From Tepidisphaeraceae bacterium (lineage in GTDB: Bacteria; Planctomycetota; Phycisphaerae; Tepidisphaerales; Tepidisphaeraceae), in assembly GCA_035998445.1 (NCBI GenBank), contig DASYHQ010000033.1, positions 1 through 64,000 of the forward strand: a DNA stretch of 64,000 nucleotides. The letters run 5' to 3'. The position numbers and the translations under genes were made by a program. Below the pieces are notes generated by a model that was not told the DNA's origin, ran no database searches, and saw only the letters and a program-made list of their open reading frames with translations. Of this stretch, positions 34,744-42,654 are shown in pieces; within the stretch, counting starts at the first letter, position 1; each line of letters starts with the position of its first letter.

Positions 34744-36987
34744 ATGGCAAGCATCTCACGCACTTCGGCGGTTATTTTTTTGGCCGCAGCGTCCGTTTAT
34801 CCGGGTCACGTAAACACGGCAAACGGGCAAACCCAGGCATCTGTGGCAAAGCAGGGTGACACCGGTGTCCGCCTGCTGGAAGACGTGTCCGACCCGTTCG
34901 GCGCTGATCCTGCGACAACGGCACCCGCCTCTCAGCCCGCCACCAGCGCATCCGACGAGATGAAGGTCGGGTTGACCGGCACCTCCATCAATTTCCAGGA
35001 CACGAATCTCGTTCAGGCACTGAACATGCTTGCGGTGCAGAACGGCCGCAACCTGGTGGCCAGCCGCGAGGTGAAGGGCACGGTCACGCTGAGCTTGGCC
35101 GACGTGACGCTCGACGAGGCGCTCGCCGCCATCTGCAAGCAGAACGATCTGGTGAAGGTCGAGGACGGCCCGGTCATCTACGTCTACACGCGCAAGGAAT
35201 ACCAGGACGTGCAGAAGGCCAACCGCCGCACGGCCACGCAGGTGTTCACCATGCACTACGTGCCGCTGACCGATGCGGAAAAGATGGTGAAGAACCTGCT
35301 GTCGCCCGAGGGCAAGACGGTGATCACCGCTGCCGCAAAGGGTGGCGTGGGCTTCGACGGCGCGTCGGCCGGTGGCGATGATAGCGCCGGCGCCAGCCTC
35401 CTGGTCGTCACCGACTACGAAGAAAACCTCGCGAACGTCGCGCGGCTCGTGCAGGAGATCGACGTGCGCCCGCAACAGGTTCTGGTCGAGGCCACGATCC
35501 TGCGCGCCAGCCTCACCGAAGACAATGCGCTTGGCGTCGACTTCACGGTGCTGGGCGGCGTCGACTTCTCGACGATCAACACCACCAACGGACAGTTCAA
35601 CGGTGCTGGCGTCGCAGACGGCGCGCCACTCTCCAACCGCAACAGCAGCGTTGGCACCGGCAACAACTTCACGAACAGCATCAACAACGGCGTGAAGGTC
35701 GGCTTCGTCAGCAGCAACGTCGCGGTCTTCCTCTCAGCTTTAGAAGAGACGACCGACACCGCCGTGTTGGCCAACCCCAAGGTGCTTGTCCTGAATAAGC
35801 AGAAGGGCGAAGTGAAGGTCATCCGAAAGGATCCGTATCGCGGCAAGATCGTCACGAGCGAGGACGGCATCACGCAGGAAGTGGAAACGCAGGAAACGGG
35901 TACCAAGCTCGTCTTCCGGCCGTACATCGGCAACGACGGATACATCCGCCTGGAAGTTCACCCCGAGGACAGCACCGCCCTGGCCGCCCGCGCCGCCGAC
36001 CTGCCGCCGAGCAGCCTGAGCACCGAGGCCACGACCAACGTGCTCGTGAAGGACGGCCGTACGATCGTCATCGGTGGTCTGTTCCGCGAGAGCACCAGCA
36101 CCACGCGGTCGCAGATCCCGGTACTGGGCAACATCCCGGTGCTTGGCAACCTGTTCCGCAAGAAGGCCGACAACACGGTGCGCGAGGAAATCATCATCCT
36201 GCTGACGCCGCACATCGTGAAGGATGACGAGGCGTACGCTAAGCAGAGCAAGCAGGAAGCGGAAGACGCCGAGCGCATCCGCGTGGGCGTTCGCAAGGGC
36301 ATGATGCCCTGGGGCCGCGAGCGGTTGGCCGAGAGCGCGTACGACAACGCGCAGAAGGAACTAGCCAAGCCGAACCCCAGCAAGCGCAAGGCGCTGTGGC
36401 ACCTGAACTGCGCCACCAACCTGAATCCGAAGTTTCTGGAAGCGATCGAGCTGAAGGAACGCGTGAGCGGCAAGGTCGTGACGACCGTCGACAACAGCAG
36501 CATTCGCACGTTCGTCCGCGAGGCGATCCTTGCCGACAGCATGGTCGCCACCGCTAACGGCATGCCCACGACCAGCCCAGTCGCCAAGGCGCCGCTCAGG
36601 ATCATATCGAGCAACCGTGGTGAAGCGGTCGCAGCGGCGGAAGTGCCGGCGACGCAACCGGTGGCTGAGGCCGCCGGGGTTGATGCGACCGACGTGCTCG
36701 CCAGTGAACCGATGACCGAACCGTCGCCTGTCGCCGCCGACCCGCTGCCCGAGAGCGCGTTCGAGACGGCCACGTTGCCGACCGTCCCGTCGTCCACCGA
36801 AACCGAATCGTTGCCCACCGCCACCGTGACGGTGCTGGAAATGGCCGACGATCAAGCCACCACCGAGGTGGAGCCGGTGACGGAGGTGACGGTGAACAAC
36901 CCCGTCGTCACCACGCGGCCCGCGGTCGTTCCGTCGTCGTCGGACGCGCCGTTGTTCCACATCACGGAACTGCCGTCGAACGAGTAG
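34744..36987 (+). CDS. pilQ: Outer-membrane secretin (PilQ/GspD family)
   Basis: 747 residues from ATG 34744 with AAGGA upstream; a longer frame overlaps pilP. A signal peptide-like start (MASISRTSAVIFLAAASVYP) leads to STN/N0 (GTSINFQDTNLVQALNMLAV), an N1-type domain (VFTMHYVPLTDAEKMVKNLL), and the secretin core ending in the hallmark QIPVLGNIPVLGNLFRKK at ~457 and EEIIILLTPHIV. After the core comes a ~250-residue tail: a helical part (KALWHLNCATNLNPKFLEAI) resembling one TPR, then a Thr/Pro/Ala/Glu-rich region, which is unusual for secretins. Confidence 0.93.
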   Translation: MASISRTSAVIFLAAASVYPGHVNTANGQTQASVAKQGDTGVRLLEDVSDPFGADPATTAPASQPATSASDEMKVGLTGTSINFQDTNLVQALNMLAVQNGRNLVASREVKGTVTLSLADVTLDEALAAICKQNDLVKVEDGPVIYVYTRKEYQDVQKANRRTATQVFTMHYVPLTDAEKMVKNLLSPEGKTVITAAAKGGVGFDGASAGGDDSAGASLLVVTDYEENLANVARLVQEIDVRPQQVLVEATILRASLTEDNALGVDFTVLGGVDFSTINTTNGQFNGAGVADGAPLSNRNSSVGTGNNFTNSINNGVKVGFVSSNVAVFLSALEETTDTAVLANPKVLVLNKQKGEVKVIRKDPYRGKIVTSEDGITQEVETQETGTKLVFRPYIGNDGYIRLEVHPEDSTALAARAADLPPSSLSTEATTNVLVKDGRTIVIGGLFRESTSTTRSQIPVLGNIPVLGNLFRKKADNTVREEIIILLTPHIVKDDEAYAKQSKQEAEDAERIRVGVRKGMMPWGRERLAESAYDNAQKELAKPNPSKRKALWHLNCATNLNPKFLEAIELKERVSGKVVTTVDNSSIRTFVREAILADSMVATANGMPTTSPVAKAPLRIISSNRGEAVAAAEVPATQPVAEAAGVDATDVLASEPMTEPSPVAADPLPESAFETATLPTVPSSTETESLPTATVTVLEMADDQATTEVEPVTEVTVNNPVVTTRPAVVPSSSDAPLFHITELPSNE

Positions 36988-37026
36988 TTCCCGGTTCTTA
37001 ACCGGATGAGACACGGGAGCAACACC

Positions 37027-38220
37027 ATGAGCCACAGAATGCGCAACACGCTGATCACCCTCACCCTCGCCGCCACCCTGGCGGCCGCCGGGTGCGGTAA
37101 CAACAAGTCGAGCAAGAGCGCCGCCAAGGAACAGTGGAACGCCGCCCGCGCCAACGTGCTGGCCTCGCTCGCGCGGGACCAGTACAACGCCGGCAACTTC
37201 GACAACTGTGCCAGGACGTTGAAGGACGCGATGGCAATGCAGCCGAAAAGCGCATCGCTTCGCATACTGTCATCCCGGCTGGCGATCGAGCGCGGCCAGC
37301 TTGAACTGGCCGACGCCGAGCTGAAGCTGGCGCGGGAGTTCGAGCCCCGGAACCCCGAGGCCGACTACCTCAGTGGCGTGGTCCAGCAACGCTGGGCCAA
37401 CCCCGAGGGAGCGTTGGTGTTCTACGACGCGGCGCTGGCGAAGAATTCCGGCGAGATCTCGTACTTGCTCGCCAAGGCGGAAACGCTGGTGGCCCTGGGC
37501 CGCGAGGACGAGGCGCTGACGGCGCTGAAGGACCGCGTGGTCTTCTACGAACACAGCGCCGCGATACGCGACGCGATCGGCCAACTGCTGATGCAGCGAG
37601 GCGAAACCGCCGCTGCCATCGACATGTTGCGCCAGGCGTCGATCCTCGCGACCGATGATAAGGTCATCCGCGAGCACCTGGCGCTGGCTCTGTTCCAGGG
37701 CAACCGCCCGCGCGAGGCGGGCGACATGCTCGCCAAGCTCGTGAAGGACGACCCCTACGCCACCCGCGGCGACCTCTGGACCGCGCTGGGCGAGTGCCGC
37801 CTGCAGGAAGGCGACCTCCGCGCCGCCCGCGAGTCGTTCGAGACCGCCGCCCGGTTGCAACCGGCATCGGCCGGGGTCTTCCTCTGCATCGGCAAGGTCG
37901 CGCTAAAGACCGCCGACTACAAGCGTGCCGAGCTGGCGTTGCGCAAAAGCATCTCGCTGGACGGATCGTCCGCCGAGGCAAACTTGCTGCTGGGTTACCT
38001 TCGCTTGAAGCAGGACCGGTTCGAGGAAGCGCTGCACGCCTTCCAGCGGGCGACCCTGCTCGACGGTGGCGACAGCGTCAGCCAGTGCATGGTTGGCTTT
38101 GCCATGATGAAGCTCGGCCGGCACGACGAAGCCGTGCAATACTATGGGAAGGTGCTGCAACAGCATCCCAATGACCCGCTTGCAGCGCGCCTGATGGCGA
38201 CCATCGACATCGGCGAGTAA
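37027..38220 (+). CDS. TPR lipoprotein, PilF/PilW-like
   Basis: 397 residues from ATG 37027 (MSHRMRNTLITLTLAATL) with GGGAG upstream. The lipobox LAAAGC marks a lipoprotein. About ten tetratricopeptide units follow, for example YNAGNFDNCARTLKDAMAMQ, NPEADYLSGVVQQRW, LFQGNRPREAGDMLAKLVKD and YLRLKQDRFEEALHAFQRAT. TPR lipoproteins such as PilF/PilW act as pilotins for secretin assembly; position directly after the secretin gene supports that role here. Confidence 0.8.
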   Translation: MSHRMRNTLITLTLAATLAAAGCGNNKSSKSAAKEQWNAARANVLASLARDQYNAGNFDNCARTLKDAMAMQPKSASLRILSSRLAIERGQLELADAELKLAREFEPRNPEADYLSGVVQQRWANPEGALVFYDAALAKNSGEISYLLAKAETLVALGREDEALTALKDRVVFYEHSAAIRDAIGQLLMQRGETAAAIDMLRQASILATDDKVIREHLALALFQGNRPREAGDMLAKLVKDDPYATRGDLWTALGECRLQEGDLRAARESFETAARLQPASAGVFLCIGKVALKTADYKRAELALRKSISLDGSSAEANLLLGYLRLKQDRFEEALHAFQRATLLDGGDSVSQCMVGFAMMKLGRHDEAVQYYGKVLQQHPNDPLAARLMATIDIGE

Positions 38221-38239
38221 GTCCAAGATCGATCCACGG

Positions 38240-38278
38240 TGTGTCACGGGCGGCCGGTCCGCCCGTGTCGCCGTTGGT
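38240..38278. repeat. Short family A-type palindrome
   Basis: CACGGGCGGCC / GGTCCGCCCGTG inverted repeat 20-58 nt after the TPR gene; a single compact hairpin compared with the paired copies elsewhere. Could terminate the secretin/TPR transcript. Confidence 0.55.
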
Positions 38279-38454
38279 AGACGGCAGCGCGACGCGCATC
38301 GCCCACATACGCCGCAGATCCCGTCAGTTTTGCGCTTAACCGCACATCCGCGCGCACCGACATAGATAGAAGTAGAGGCACGACGCGTCGCGTGACCCGT
38401 GAAGGGCCGCGCCCGAGTTGGGCCTGCCAAGCAACGTTTACAGGACCGACGTCC

Positions 38455-39906
38455 ATGCGATTGAACGGCGCTGCACTGCGACAGCTGCGAAACCTCCAGT
38501 ACCTGGCGATCGGTCTGCTGATCGCCGGGCTCGGATGCTTCGTGCCCGCCGCCGGCATCGTCCGCACGGGTAGCGCGTCCACCGGTTGGCTGTGGTGGGG
38601 GGCTTGGCTGCTGGCGGCATCGGGTGGGGTGGGTGTGGCGGCGGCATGGTCAACGCGCTGCGACATCCGCCGAATGGCCCGCTCGCTGCGCGCCGAGGCC
38701 GGCAGTGAATGGCTGGAACCGATCGATCCTGGCAGCACGTCGCTGTTCAAGCTTGCAGAAGCGATCAACGAGGTGATCTCGATCGCCCAGCGCACGGTTG
38801 CCGACGCGCAGGTGCAGGTGAAGAGCTACGCGATCCAGTTGAAGGTCGCGACCGCAGAACGGCAGCATGCCGAGGCGATCATCAAGAGCATCTCCGATGC
38901 CGTGCTGGTCACCAGCCGGTTCGACGAACTCGTGCTCGCCAACGACTCGGCCGCCAAGGCGTTCGACTTCGACCTGAAGACCGCGCACCGCACGCCGGTC
39001 GACCGCCTGCTGCACGACCCGCGGCTGGTGGAGATGATCCGCGATATGCGGCAGAGCCGCAGCGTCAACGGACGGCGGGTGATCGAGCACGACATGGACA
39101 TGCCCGGTGGCGAACGAACCTATATGGTCACGCTCTCCGGCGTCGCCGACAGCGCCGGTGAGCCCGGTGGCGTGGTGGCGGTGCTGCACGACATGACGCG
39201 CGAAAAGGAGGTCGCGCAGATGAAGAACGACTTCGTCTCCAACGTCTCCCACGAACTGCGCACGCCGCTCGCGAGCATCAAGGCGTACGTCGAGATGCTG
39301 ATCGACGGCGAGGCCGACGACGAGCACACCAAGGCCGAGTTCTACGAGATCATCCACGGCGAATCGAACCGCCTGGGCCGGTTGATCGACAACATTCTGA
39401 ACATCAGCCGGATCGAAAGCGGCCTGGTGAAGATCAACAAGCAGCCGCAGAGCCTGTCGGTGATCGCCAAGGAAGCGGTCGACGTGATCGGCCCGCAGGC
39501 GAAGCTGAAGCGCATCTCGATCGTCGAGCAGCTCTGCCCGGTCTTTTATCAAACGCCTGCCGACAAGGACATGCTGTACCAGGCCGTGCTGAACATCCTC
39601 AGCAACAGCGTGAAGTACACGCCCGACGGTGGGCAGATCACCGTGCAGACCACGGTCGACGAGGCCGGCAAAAAGCTCTTCCTTCGAATAATCGATACGG
39701 GCGTCGGCATTCCACCAAAGGACCTGCCCCACGTGTTCGATAAGTTCTACAGGGTCGAGGCGAACAACAAGATGGCCAAGGGCACCGGCCTGGGCCTGTC
39801 GCTCGTGAAGCACATCGTGGAGACGGTGCACGGCGGCGAAGCGATCGTGACCAGCGAAGTGGGTAAGGGCACGACGTTCACGTTCGAACTCGATCTGCAT
39901 GAGTAG
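38455..39906 (+). CDS. Membrane PAS-type sensor histidine kinase (PhoR-like)
   Basis: 483 residues from ATG 38455 (MRLNGAALRQLRN). Two N-terminal helices (YLAIGLLIAGLGCFVPAA; GWLWWGAWLLAASGGVGVAA), a HAMP-like/coiled linker, and a PAS domain (IIKSISDAVLVTSRFDELVL, ending VAVLHDMTREKEVAQMKNDF) precede the H-box NVSHELRTPLASIKA (His266), the N-box LNILSNSVKYTPDGG, DTGVGIPPKDLPHVFDKFYR and GTGLGLSLVKHIVE. It probably phosphorylates the regulator encoded next. The pair lies between secretin and motor genes, suggesting control of pilus activity. Confidence 0.93.
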   Translation: MRLNGAALRQLRNLQYLAIGLLIAGLGCFVPAAGIVRTGSASTGWLWWGAWLLAASGGVGVAAAWSTRCDIRRMARSLRAEAGSEWLEPIDPGSTSLFKLAEAINEVISIAQRTVADAQVQVKSYAIQLKVATAERQHAEAIIKSISDAVLVTSRFDELVLANDSAAKAFDFDLKTAHRTPVDRLLHDPRLVEMIRDMRQSRSVNGRRVIEHDMDMPGGERTYMVTLSGVADSAGEPGGVVAVLHDMTREKEVAQMKNDFVSNVSHELRTPLASIKAYVEMLIDGEADDEHTKAEFYEIIHGESNRLGRLIDNILNISRIESGLVKINKQPQSLSVIAKEAVDVIGPQAKLKRISIVEQLCPVFYQTPADKDMLYQAVLNILSNSVKYTPDGGQITVQTTVDEAGKKLFLRIIDTGVGIPPKDLPHVFDKFYRVEANNKMAKGTGLGLSLVKHIVETVHGGEAIVTSEVGKGTTFTFELDLHE

Positions 39907-39907
39907 T

Positions 39908-40000
39908 GGGTGGTCCGTCGTCAGTGGTCCGCTGTCCGTTGTCGAAGACTGCGAAACTGCAGGTTGTCACGACTGAACATGGACCACGGACAACTGACCA
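39908..40000. repeat. Palindrome family I (GGTCCGCTGTCCGTTGTC)
   Basis: TGGTCCGTCGTCAGTGGTCC and CCGCTGTCCGTTGTC (left) pair with GGACCACGGACAACTGACCA (right). It separates the kinase and response regulator genes. A related copy is at 49669-49772. Confidence 0.7.
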
Positions 40001-40025
40001 AGAGTAGTACACAGGAGAGAAGAAA

Positions 40026-40421
40026 ATGGACGCGAAGAAGATTCTGGTGGCCGATGACGAGTCACACATCCTGCACGTGGTGTCGCTGAAGCTGCGCAAT
40101 GCCGGGTACAAGGTGGTTACGGCCCGCGACGGGCAGGAAGCGTACGACCTGGCGGGGCAGGAGCGCCCCGACCTGATCATCACCGACTATCACATGCCGC
40201 AACTGTCAGGCATCGAGATGTGCCGCAAGCTGAAGCAGGACCCCGCGACGGCGAGCATTCCCGCGATCATGCTGACGGCGCGCGGGTATCACCTGGAGCC
40301 ACACGACACGCGCGACAGCGGCATCCTGCGGATGCTGAGCAAGCCGTTCAGCCCGCGCCAGTTGCTGCAGACCGTGAACGAAGTGCTGGAGCACACCACC
40401 GCGATGCGCGGTGCCGCGTAG
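40026..40421 (+). CDS. CheY-like single-domain response regulator
   Basis: 131 residues, receiver domain only. The acidic pocket is in LVADDESHI, the phospho-acceptor Asp in DLIITDYHMPQLSG (~residue 58), Thr in IMLTARG and the conserved Lys in MLSKPFSP. It has no output domain, so it should act by protein contact, possibly with the HD-GYP protein or PilB. AGGAG precedes the ATG by about 8 nt. It starts 120 nt after the kinase and ends 28 nt before the HD-GYP gene. Confidence 0.92.
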   Translation: MDAKKILVADDESHILHVVSLKLRNAGYKVVTARDGQEAYDLAGQERPDLIITDYHMPQLSGIEMCRKLKQDPATASIPAIMLTARGYHLEPHDTRDSGILRMLSKPFSPRQLLQTVNEVLEHTTAMRGAA

Positions 40422-40449
40422 TTTGTTTAGCCCGCGAAAGGGGCCCGCG

Positions 40450-42138
40450 ATGTCACAGGTGCAAGTCGTTCCGACCCATGCCACTGCGTCCAACGCCGCT
40501 CAACCGGGCGGCGCGCCGCAGGTCCCGCACGCCGTGCTGGAGAACCTCGCGGCCCGCTTCCGACCCGCGGGCTTGTTCCTGCTGATGCTGCGCCCCGACG
40601 GCTCCGTCGCCTACCACGATGGCTCGGCCGGCACGTTCTTCACGCGTTACGTGCTGCCGATGCTGCAGTACCCCGAACGCGCCGATACCGGTCTGCGCGG
40701 TCAGGCACAGCAACTGAACGCCAGCAGCACCGTGGGGATCTGGGACGCGTTGCCCGGCGTGCTGCTGGCGGCGTTCCCGTACGTCGAGAAGCGCCAGCTC
40801 GGTGGCATCCTGGTCCTGGGTGCGAAGAACGCGTCGTTCCGACTGAACGAAGACGTGATCCGCGTCTGCGGCCGGTTGGGAGTGGACGGCGTGTGGCTCA
40901 GCCAGCAGGCCGACCAGCTGCCCGCTTACGCCGACGAGGCCATCCAGCGACAGGCGCGAATGCTGCTGGCGATGGTGCGCGACCAGGTTCGTTTGACTGG
41001 TATGGAGACGGAGATCGAGTCGCTCTCCGGCCAACTCGCCGACACGTACGAGGAACTGTCGCTGATCTACCAGATCAGCGGTGGCATGCGCGTGAACCGC
41101 CGGGCGGGTGACTTCTTCAAGCAGGCCTGTCTTGACGTGCTGGACGTGATGAACATCCGCGGCATGGGCGTCTCGCTGCGCGGCGCCGAATCGATGAAGC
41201 ACGACCCCGTGATCTACGGCCAGGTCGCGCTGCCGCCGGGGCAGATCTTCCGCTTATCCGACAACCTGATGGCGATCATGCAGGAGCGCAAGGCGCCGCT
41301 GCTGATCAACGAGCTTGCCAAGGACCCGATGCTCGGCTGGATGAGCGAGCACGCGCGCAGCCTACTCGTGGTGCCGTTGCAGCGCCAGGACAAGGTGCTG
41401 GGCTGCCTCTTCGCGATCGACAAACACGACGGTGAGTTCAACAGCGTCGATAGCAAGCTGCTGGCCAGCATCAGCAACGAGTCAGCGATCTACCTCGAGA
41501 ACGCGATCCTGTTCGAGGACGTGCACCGGCTGATGATGGGCATCATCCGCAGCCTCACCAGTGCGATCGACGCGAAGGACGCTTATACCTGCGGTCACAG
41601 CGAACGTGTTGCGCTCATCAGCCGCACGCTGGCCAAGGAAGCGGGCCTGCCCGAGGCGGACGTCGATCGCATCTACATGGGTGGCCTGCTGCACGACGTG
41701 GGCAAGATCGGCGTGCCCGAAGTGGTGCTGCAGAAGGCGGGGCGGCTAACGCCCGAAGAGTTTGAGCAGATGAAGAAGCACCCGCAGATCGGCGCCCACA
41801 TCCTGGCCGACCTGAAGCAGGTCGCCGACATCGTGCCGGGCGTGCTGCACCACCACGAGCGGTTCGACGGCAAGGGCTACCCGTACGGGCTATCGGGCGA
41901 GCAGATCCCAATCATGGGCCGCATCATCTGCCTGGCCGACTGCTTCGACGCGATGACGAGCAACCGCACGTACCGCAAGGCGCTACCGTTGGAAGTCGCG
42001 CTCGCCGAGATCCGCCGGTGCGGCGGTACGCAGTTCGATCCACGGTTGACCGAGTTCTTCCTGAACATCGGCATCGATCGGCTGCGGTGCATTCTGCGCG
42101 ATCATCAATCGACCGCTGAAAGCGCTAAAGCCGCGTAG
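40450..42138 (+). CDS. GAF + HD-GYP domain protein (probable c-di-GMP phosphodiesterase)
   Basis: 562 residues from ATG 40450 with GAAAGGGG upstream. The N-terminal part is uncharacterised. A GAF domain covers ~220-370 (LIYQISGGMRVNRRAGDFFK, RSLLVVPLQRQDKVLGCLFA). The HD-GYP domain has CGHSERV (His383), GLLHDVGKIGVP (His415-Asp416), HHHERFDGKGYPYGL and CLADCFDAMTSNRTYRKAL. The GYP motif and metal residues are intact, predicting c-di-GMP hydrolysis. c-di-GMP often controls type IV pilus motors, and the gene lies between a response regulator and pilB-linked genes. Confidence 0.92.
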   Translation: MSQVQVVPTHATASNAAQPGGAPQVPHAVLENLAARFRPAGLFLLMLRPDGSVAYHDGSAGTFFTRYVLPMLQYPERADTGLRGQAQQLNASSTVGIWDALPGVLLAAFPYVEKRQLGGILVLGAKNASFRLNEDVIRVCGRLGVDGVWLSQQADQLPAYADEAIQRQARMLLAMVRDQVRLTGMETEIESLSGQLADTYEELSLIYQISGGMRVNRRAGDFFKQACLDVLDVMNIRGMGVSLRGAESMKHDPVIYGQVALPPGQIFRLSDNLMAIMQERKAPLLINELAKDPMLGWMSEHARSLLVVPLQRQDKVLGCLFAIDKHDGEFNSVDSKLLASISNESAIYLENAILFEDVHRLMMGIIRSLTSAIDAKDAYTCGHSERVALISRTLAKEAGLPEADVDRIYMGGLLHDVGKIGVPEVVLQKAGRLTPEEFEQMKKHPQIGAHILADLKQVADIVPGVLHHHERFDGKGYPYGLSGEQIPIMGRIICLADCFDAMTSNRTYRKALPLEVALAEIRRCGGTQFDPRLTEFFLNIGIDRLRCILRDHQSTAESAKAA

Positions 42139-42170
42139 CGGATGGCCGATAACGATTGAGTGACGCATCG

Positions 42171-42211
42171 TCCGGTCCCCTCTTCCGGTACTCCGGGAGA
42201 GGGGACCGGAA
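42171..42211. repeat. Palindrome family E, compact copy
   Basis: TCCGGTCCCCTCTTCCGG / CCGGGAGAGGGGACCGGA, a near-perfect hairpin with a short TACT loop, between the HD-GYP and STAS genes. It is the short form of the family at 10857 and 28481. Confidence 0.8.
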
Positions 42212-42234
42212 GCTCCGACCCACACGTGACCCCT

Positions 42235-42573
42235 ATGCCCGTGAAATGTGACGAGTACGGCCAGGTCTGCGTGCTGACGATCGACGGCGACTTCGTCGGT
42301 GACGACGTCGCGACGCTGCGCAACGCGGTCGACAAGGAGATCGACCGCCACCAGATCGTCGACTTCGTCGTCGATCTGGAGAAGTGCAACTTCATCGACT
42401 CCGACGGCCTCGAAGCGCTCGTCTGGGTGCGCCAGCGCACCGACGACCTCTTCGGCCAAGTAAAGCTCGCCAACCTCGACGCCAATATTCGAACCATTCT
42501 AGAGATGACGCGCCTCACCCAACGCTTCGAGTGCCACGAGGAACTGGCCGGGGCGCTAAAGACGATGAGATAG
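42235..42573 (+). CDS. STAS domain protein (anti-sigma-factor antagonist-like)
   Basis: 112 residues from ATG 42235 (MPVKCDEYGQV); upstream in-frame codons are palindrome sequence. The STAS fold is shown by VCVLTIDGDFVGDD, IVDFVVDLEKCNFIDSDGLE with Ser in the phospho-acceptor position (FIDSDGLEALVW), and VKLANLDANIRTILEMTRL. Related proteins are switched by serine phosphorylation; the SpoIIE-type phosphatase at 16300 is one possible partner. Confidence 0.88.
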   Translation: MPVKCDEYGQVCVLTIDGDFVGDDVATLRNAVDKEIDRHQIVDFVVDLEKCNFIDSDGLEALVWVRQRTDDLFGQVKLANLDANIRTILEMTRLTQRFECHEELAGALKTMR

Positions 42574-42582
42574 TGGAATTGT

Positions 42583-42648
42583 CGAGTGCCGAATGGAAGC
42601 CAGCCGGTCCCGCTGGTCGACTTCATTCGGCAATCGGCATTCGGCAAT
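42583..42648. repeat. Palindrome family J (ATTCGGCAATCGGCATTCGGCA)
   Basis: GAGTGCCGAATGGAAG (left) pairs with CTTCATTCGGCAATCGGCAT (right). It lies just before the pilB start and creates a false N-terminal extension in the pilB frame. A longer copy is at 50271-50340. Confidence 0.75.
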
Positions 42649-42654
42649 GCAAAC

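Noticed and set aside
42586-42654. N-terminal extension of PilB
   Set aside because: Codons come from the family J palindrome; ATG 42655 starts the recognisable N-terminal domain.
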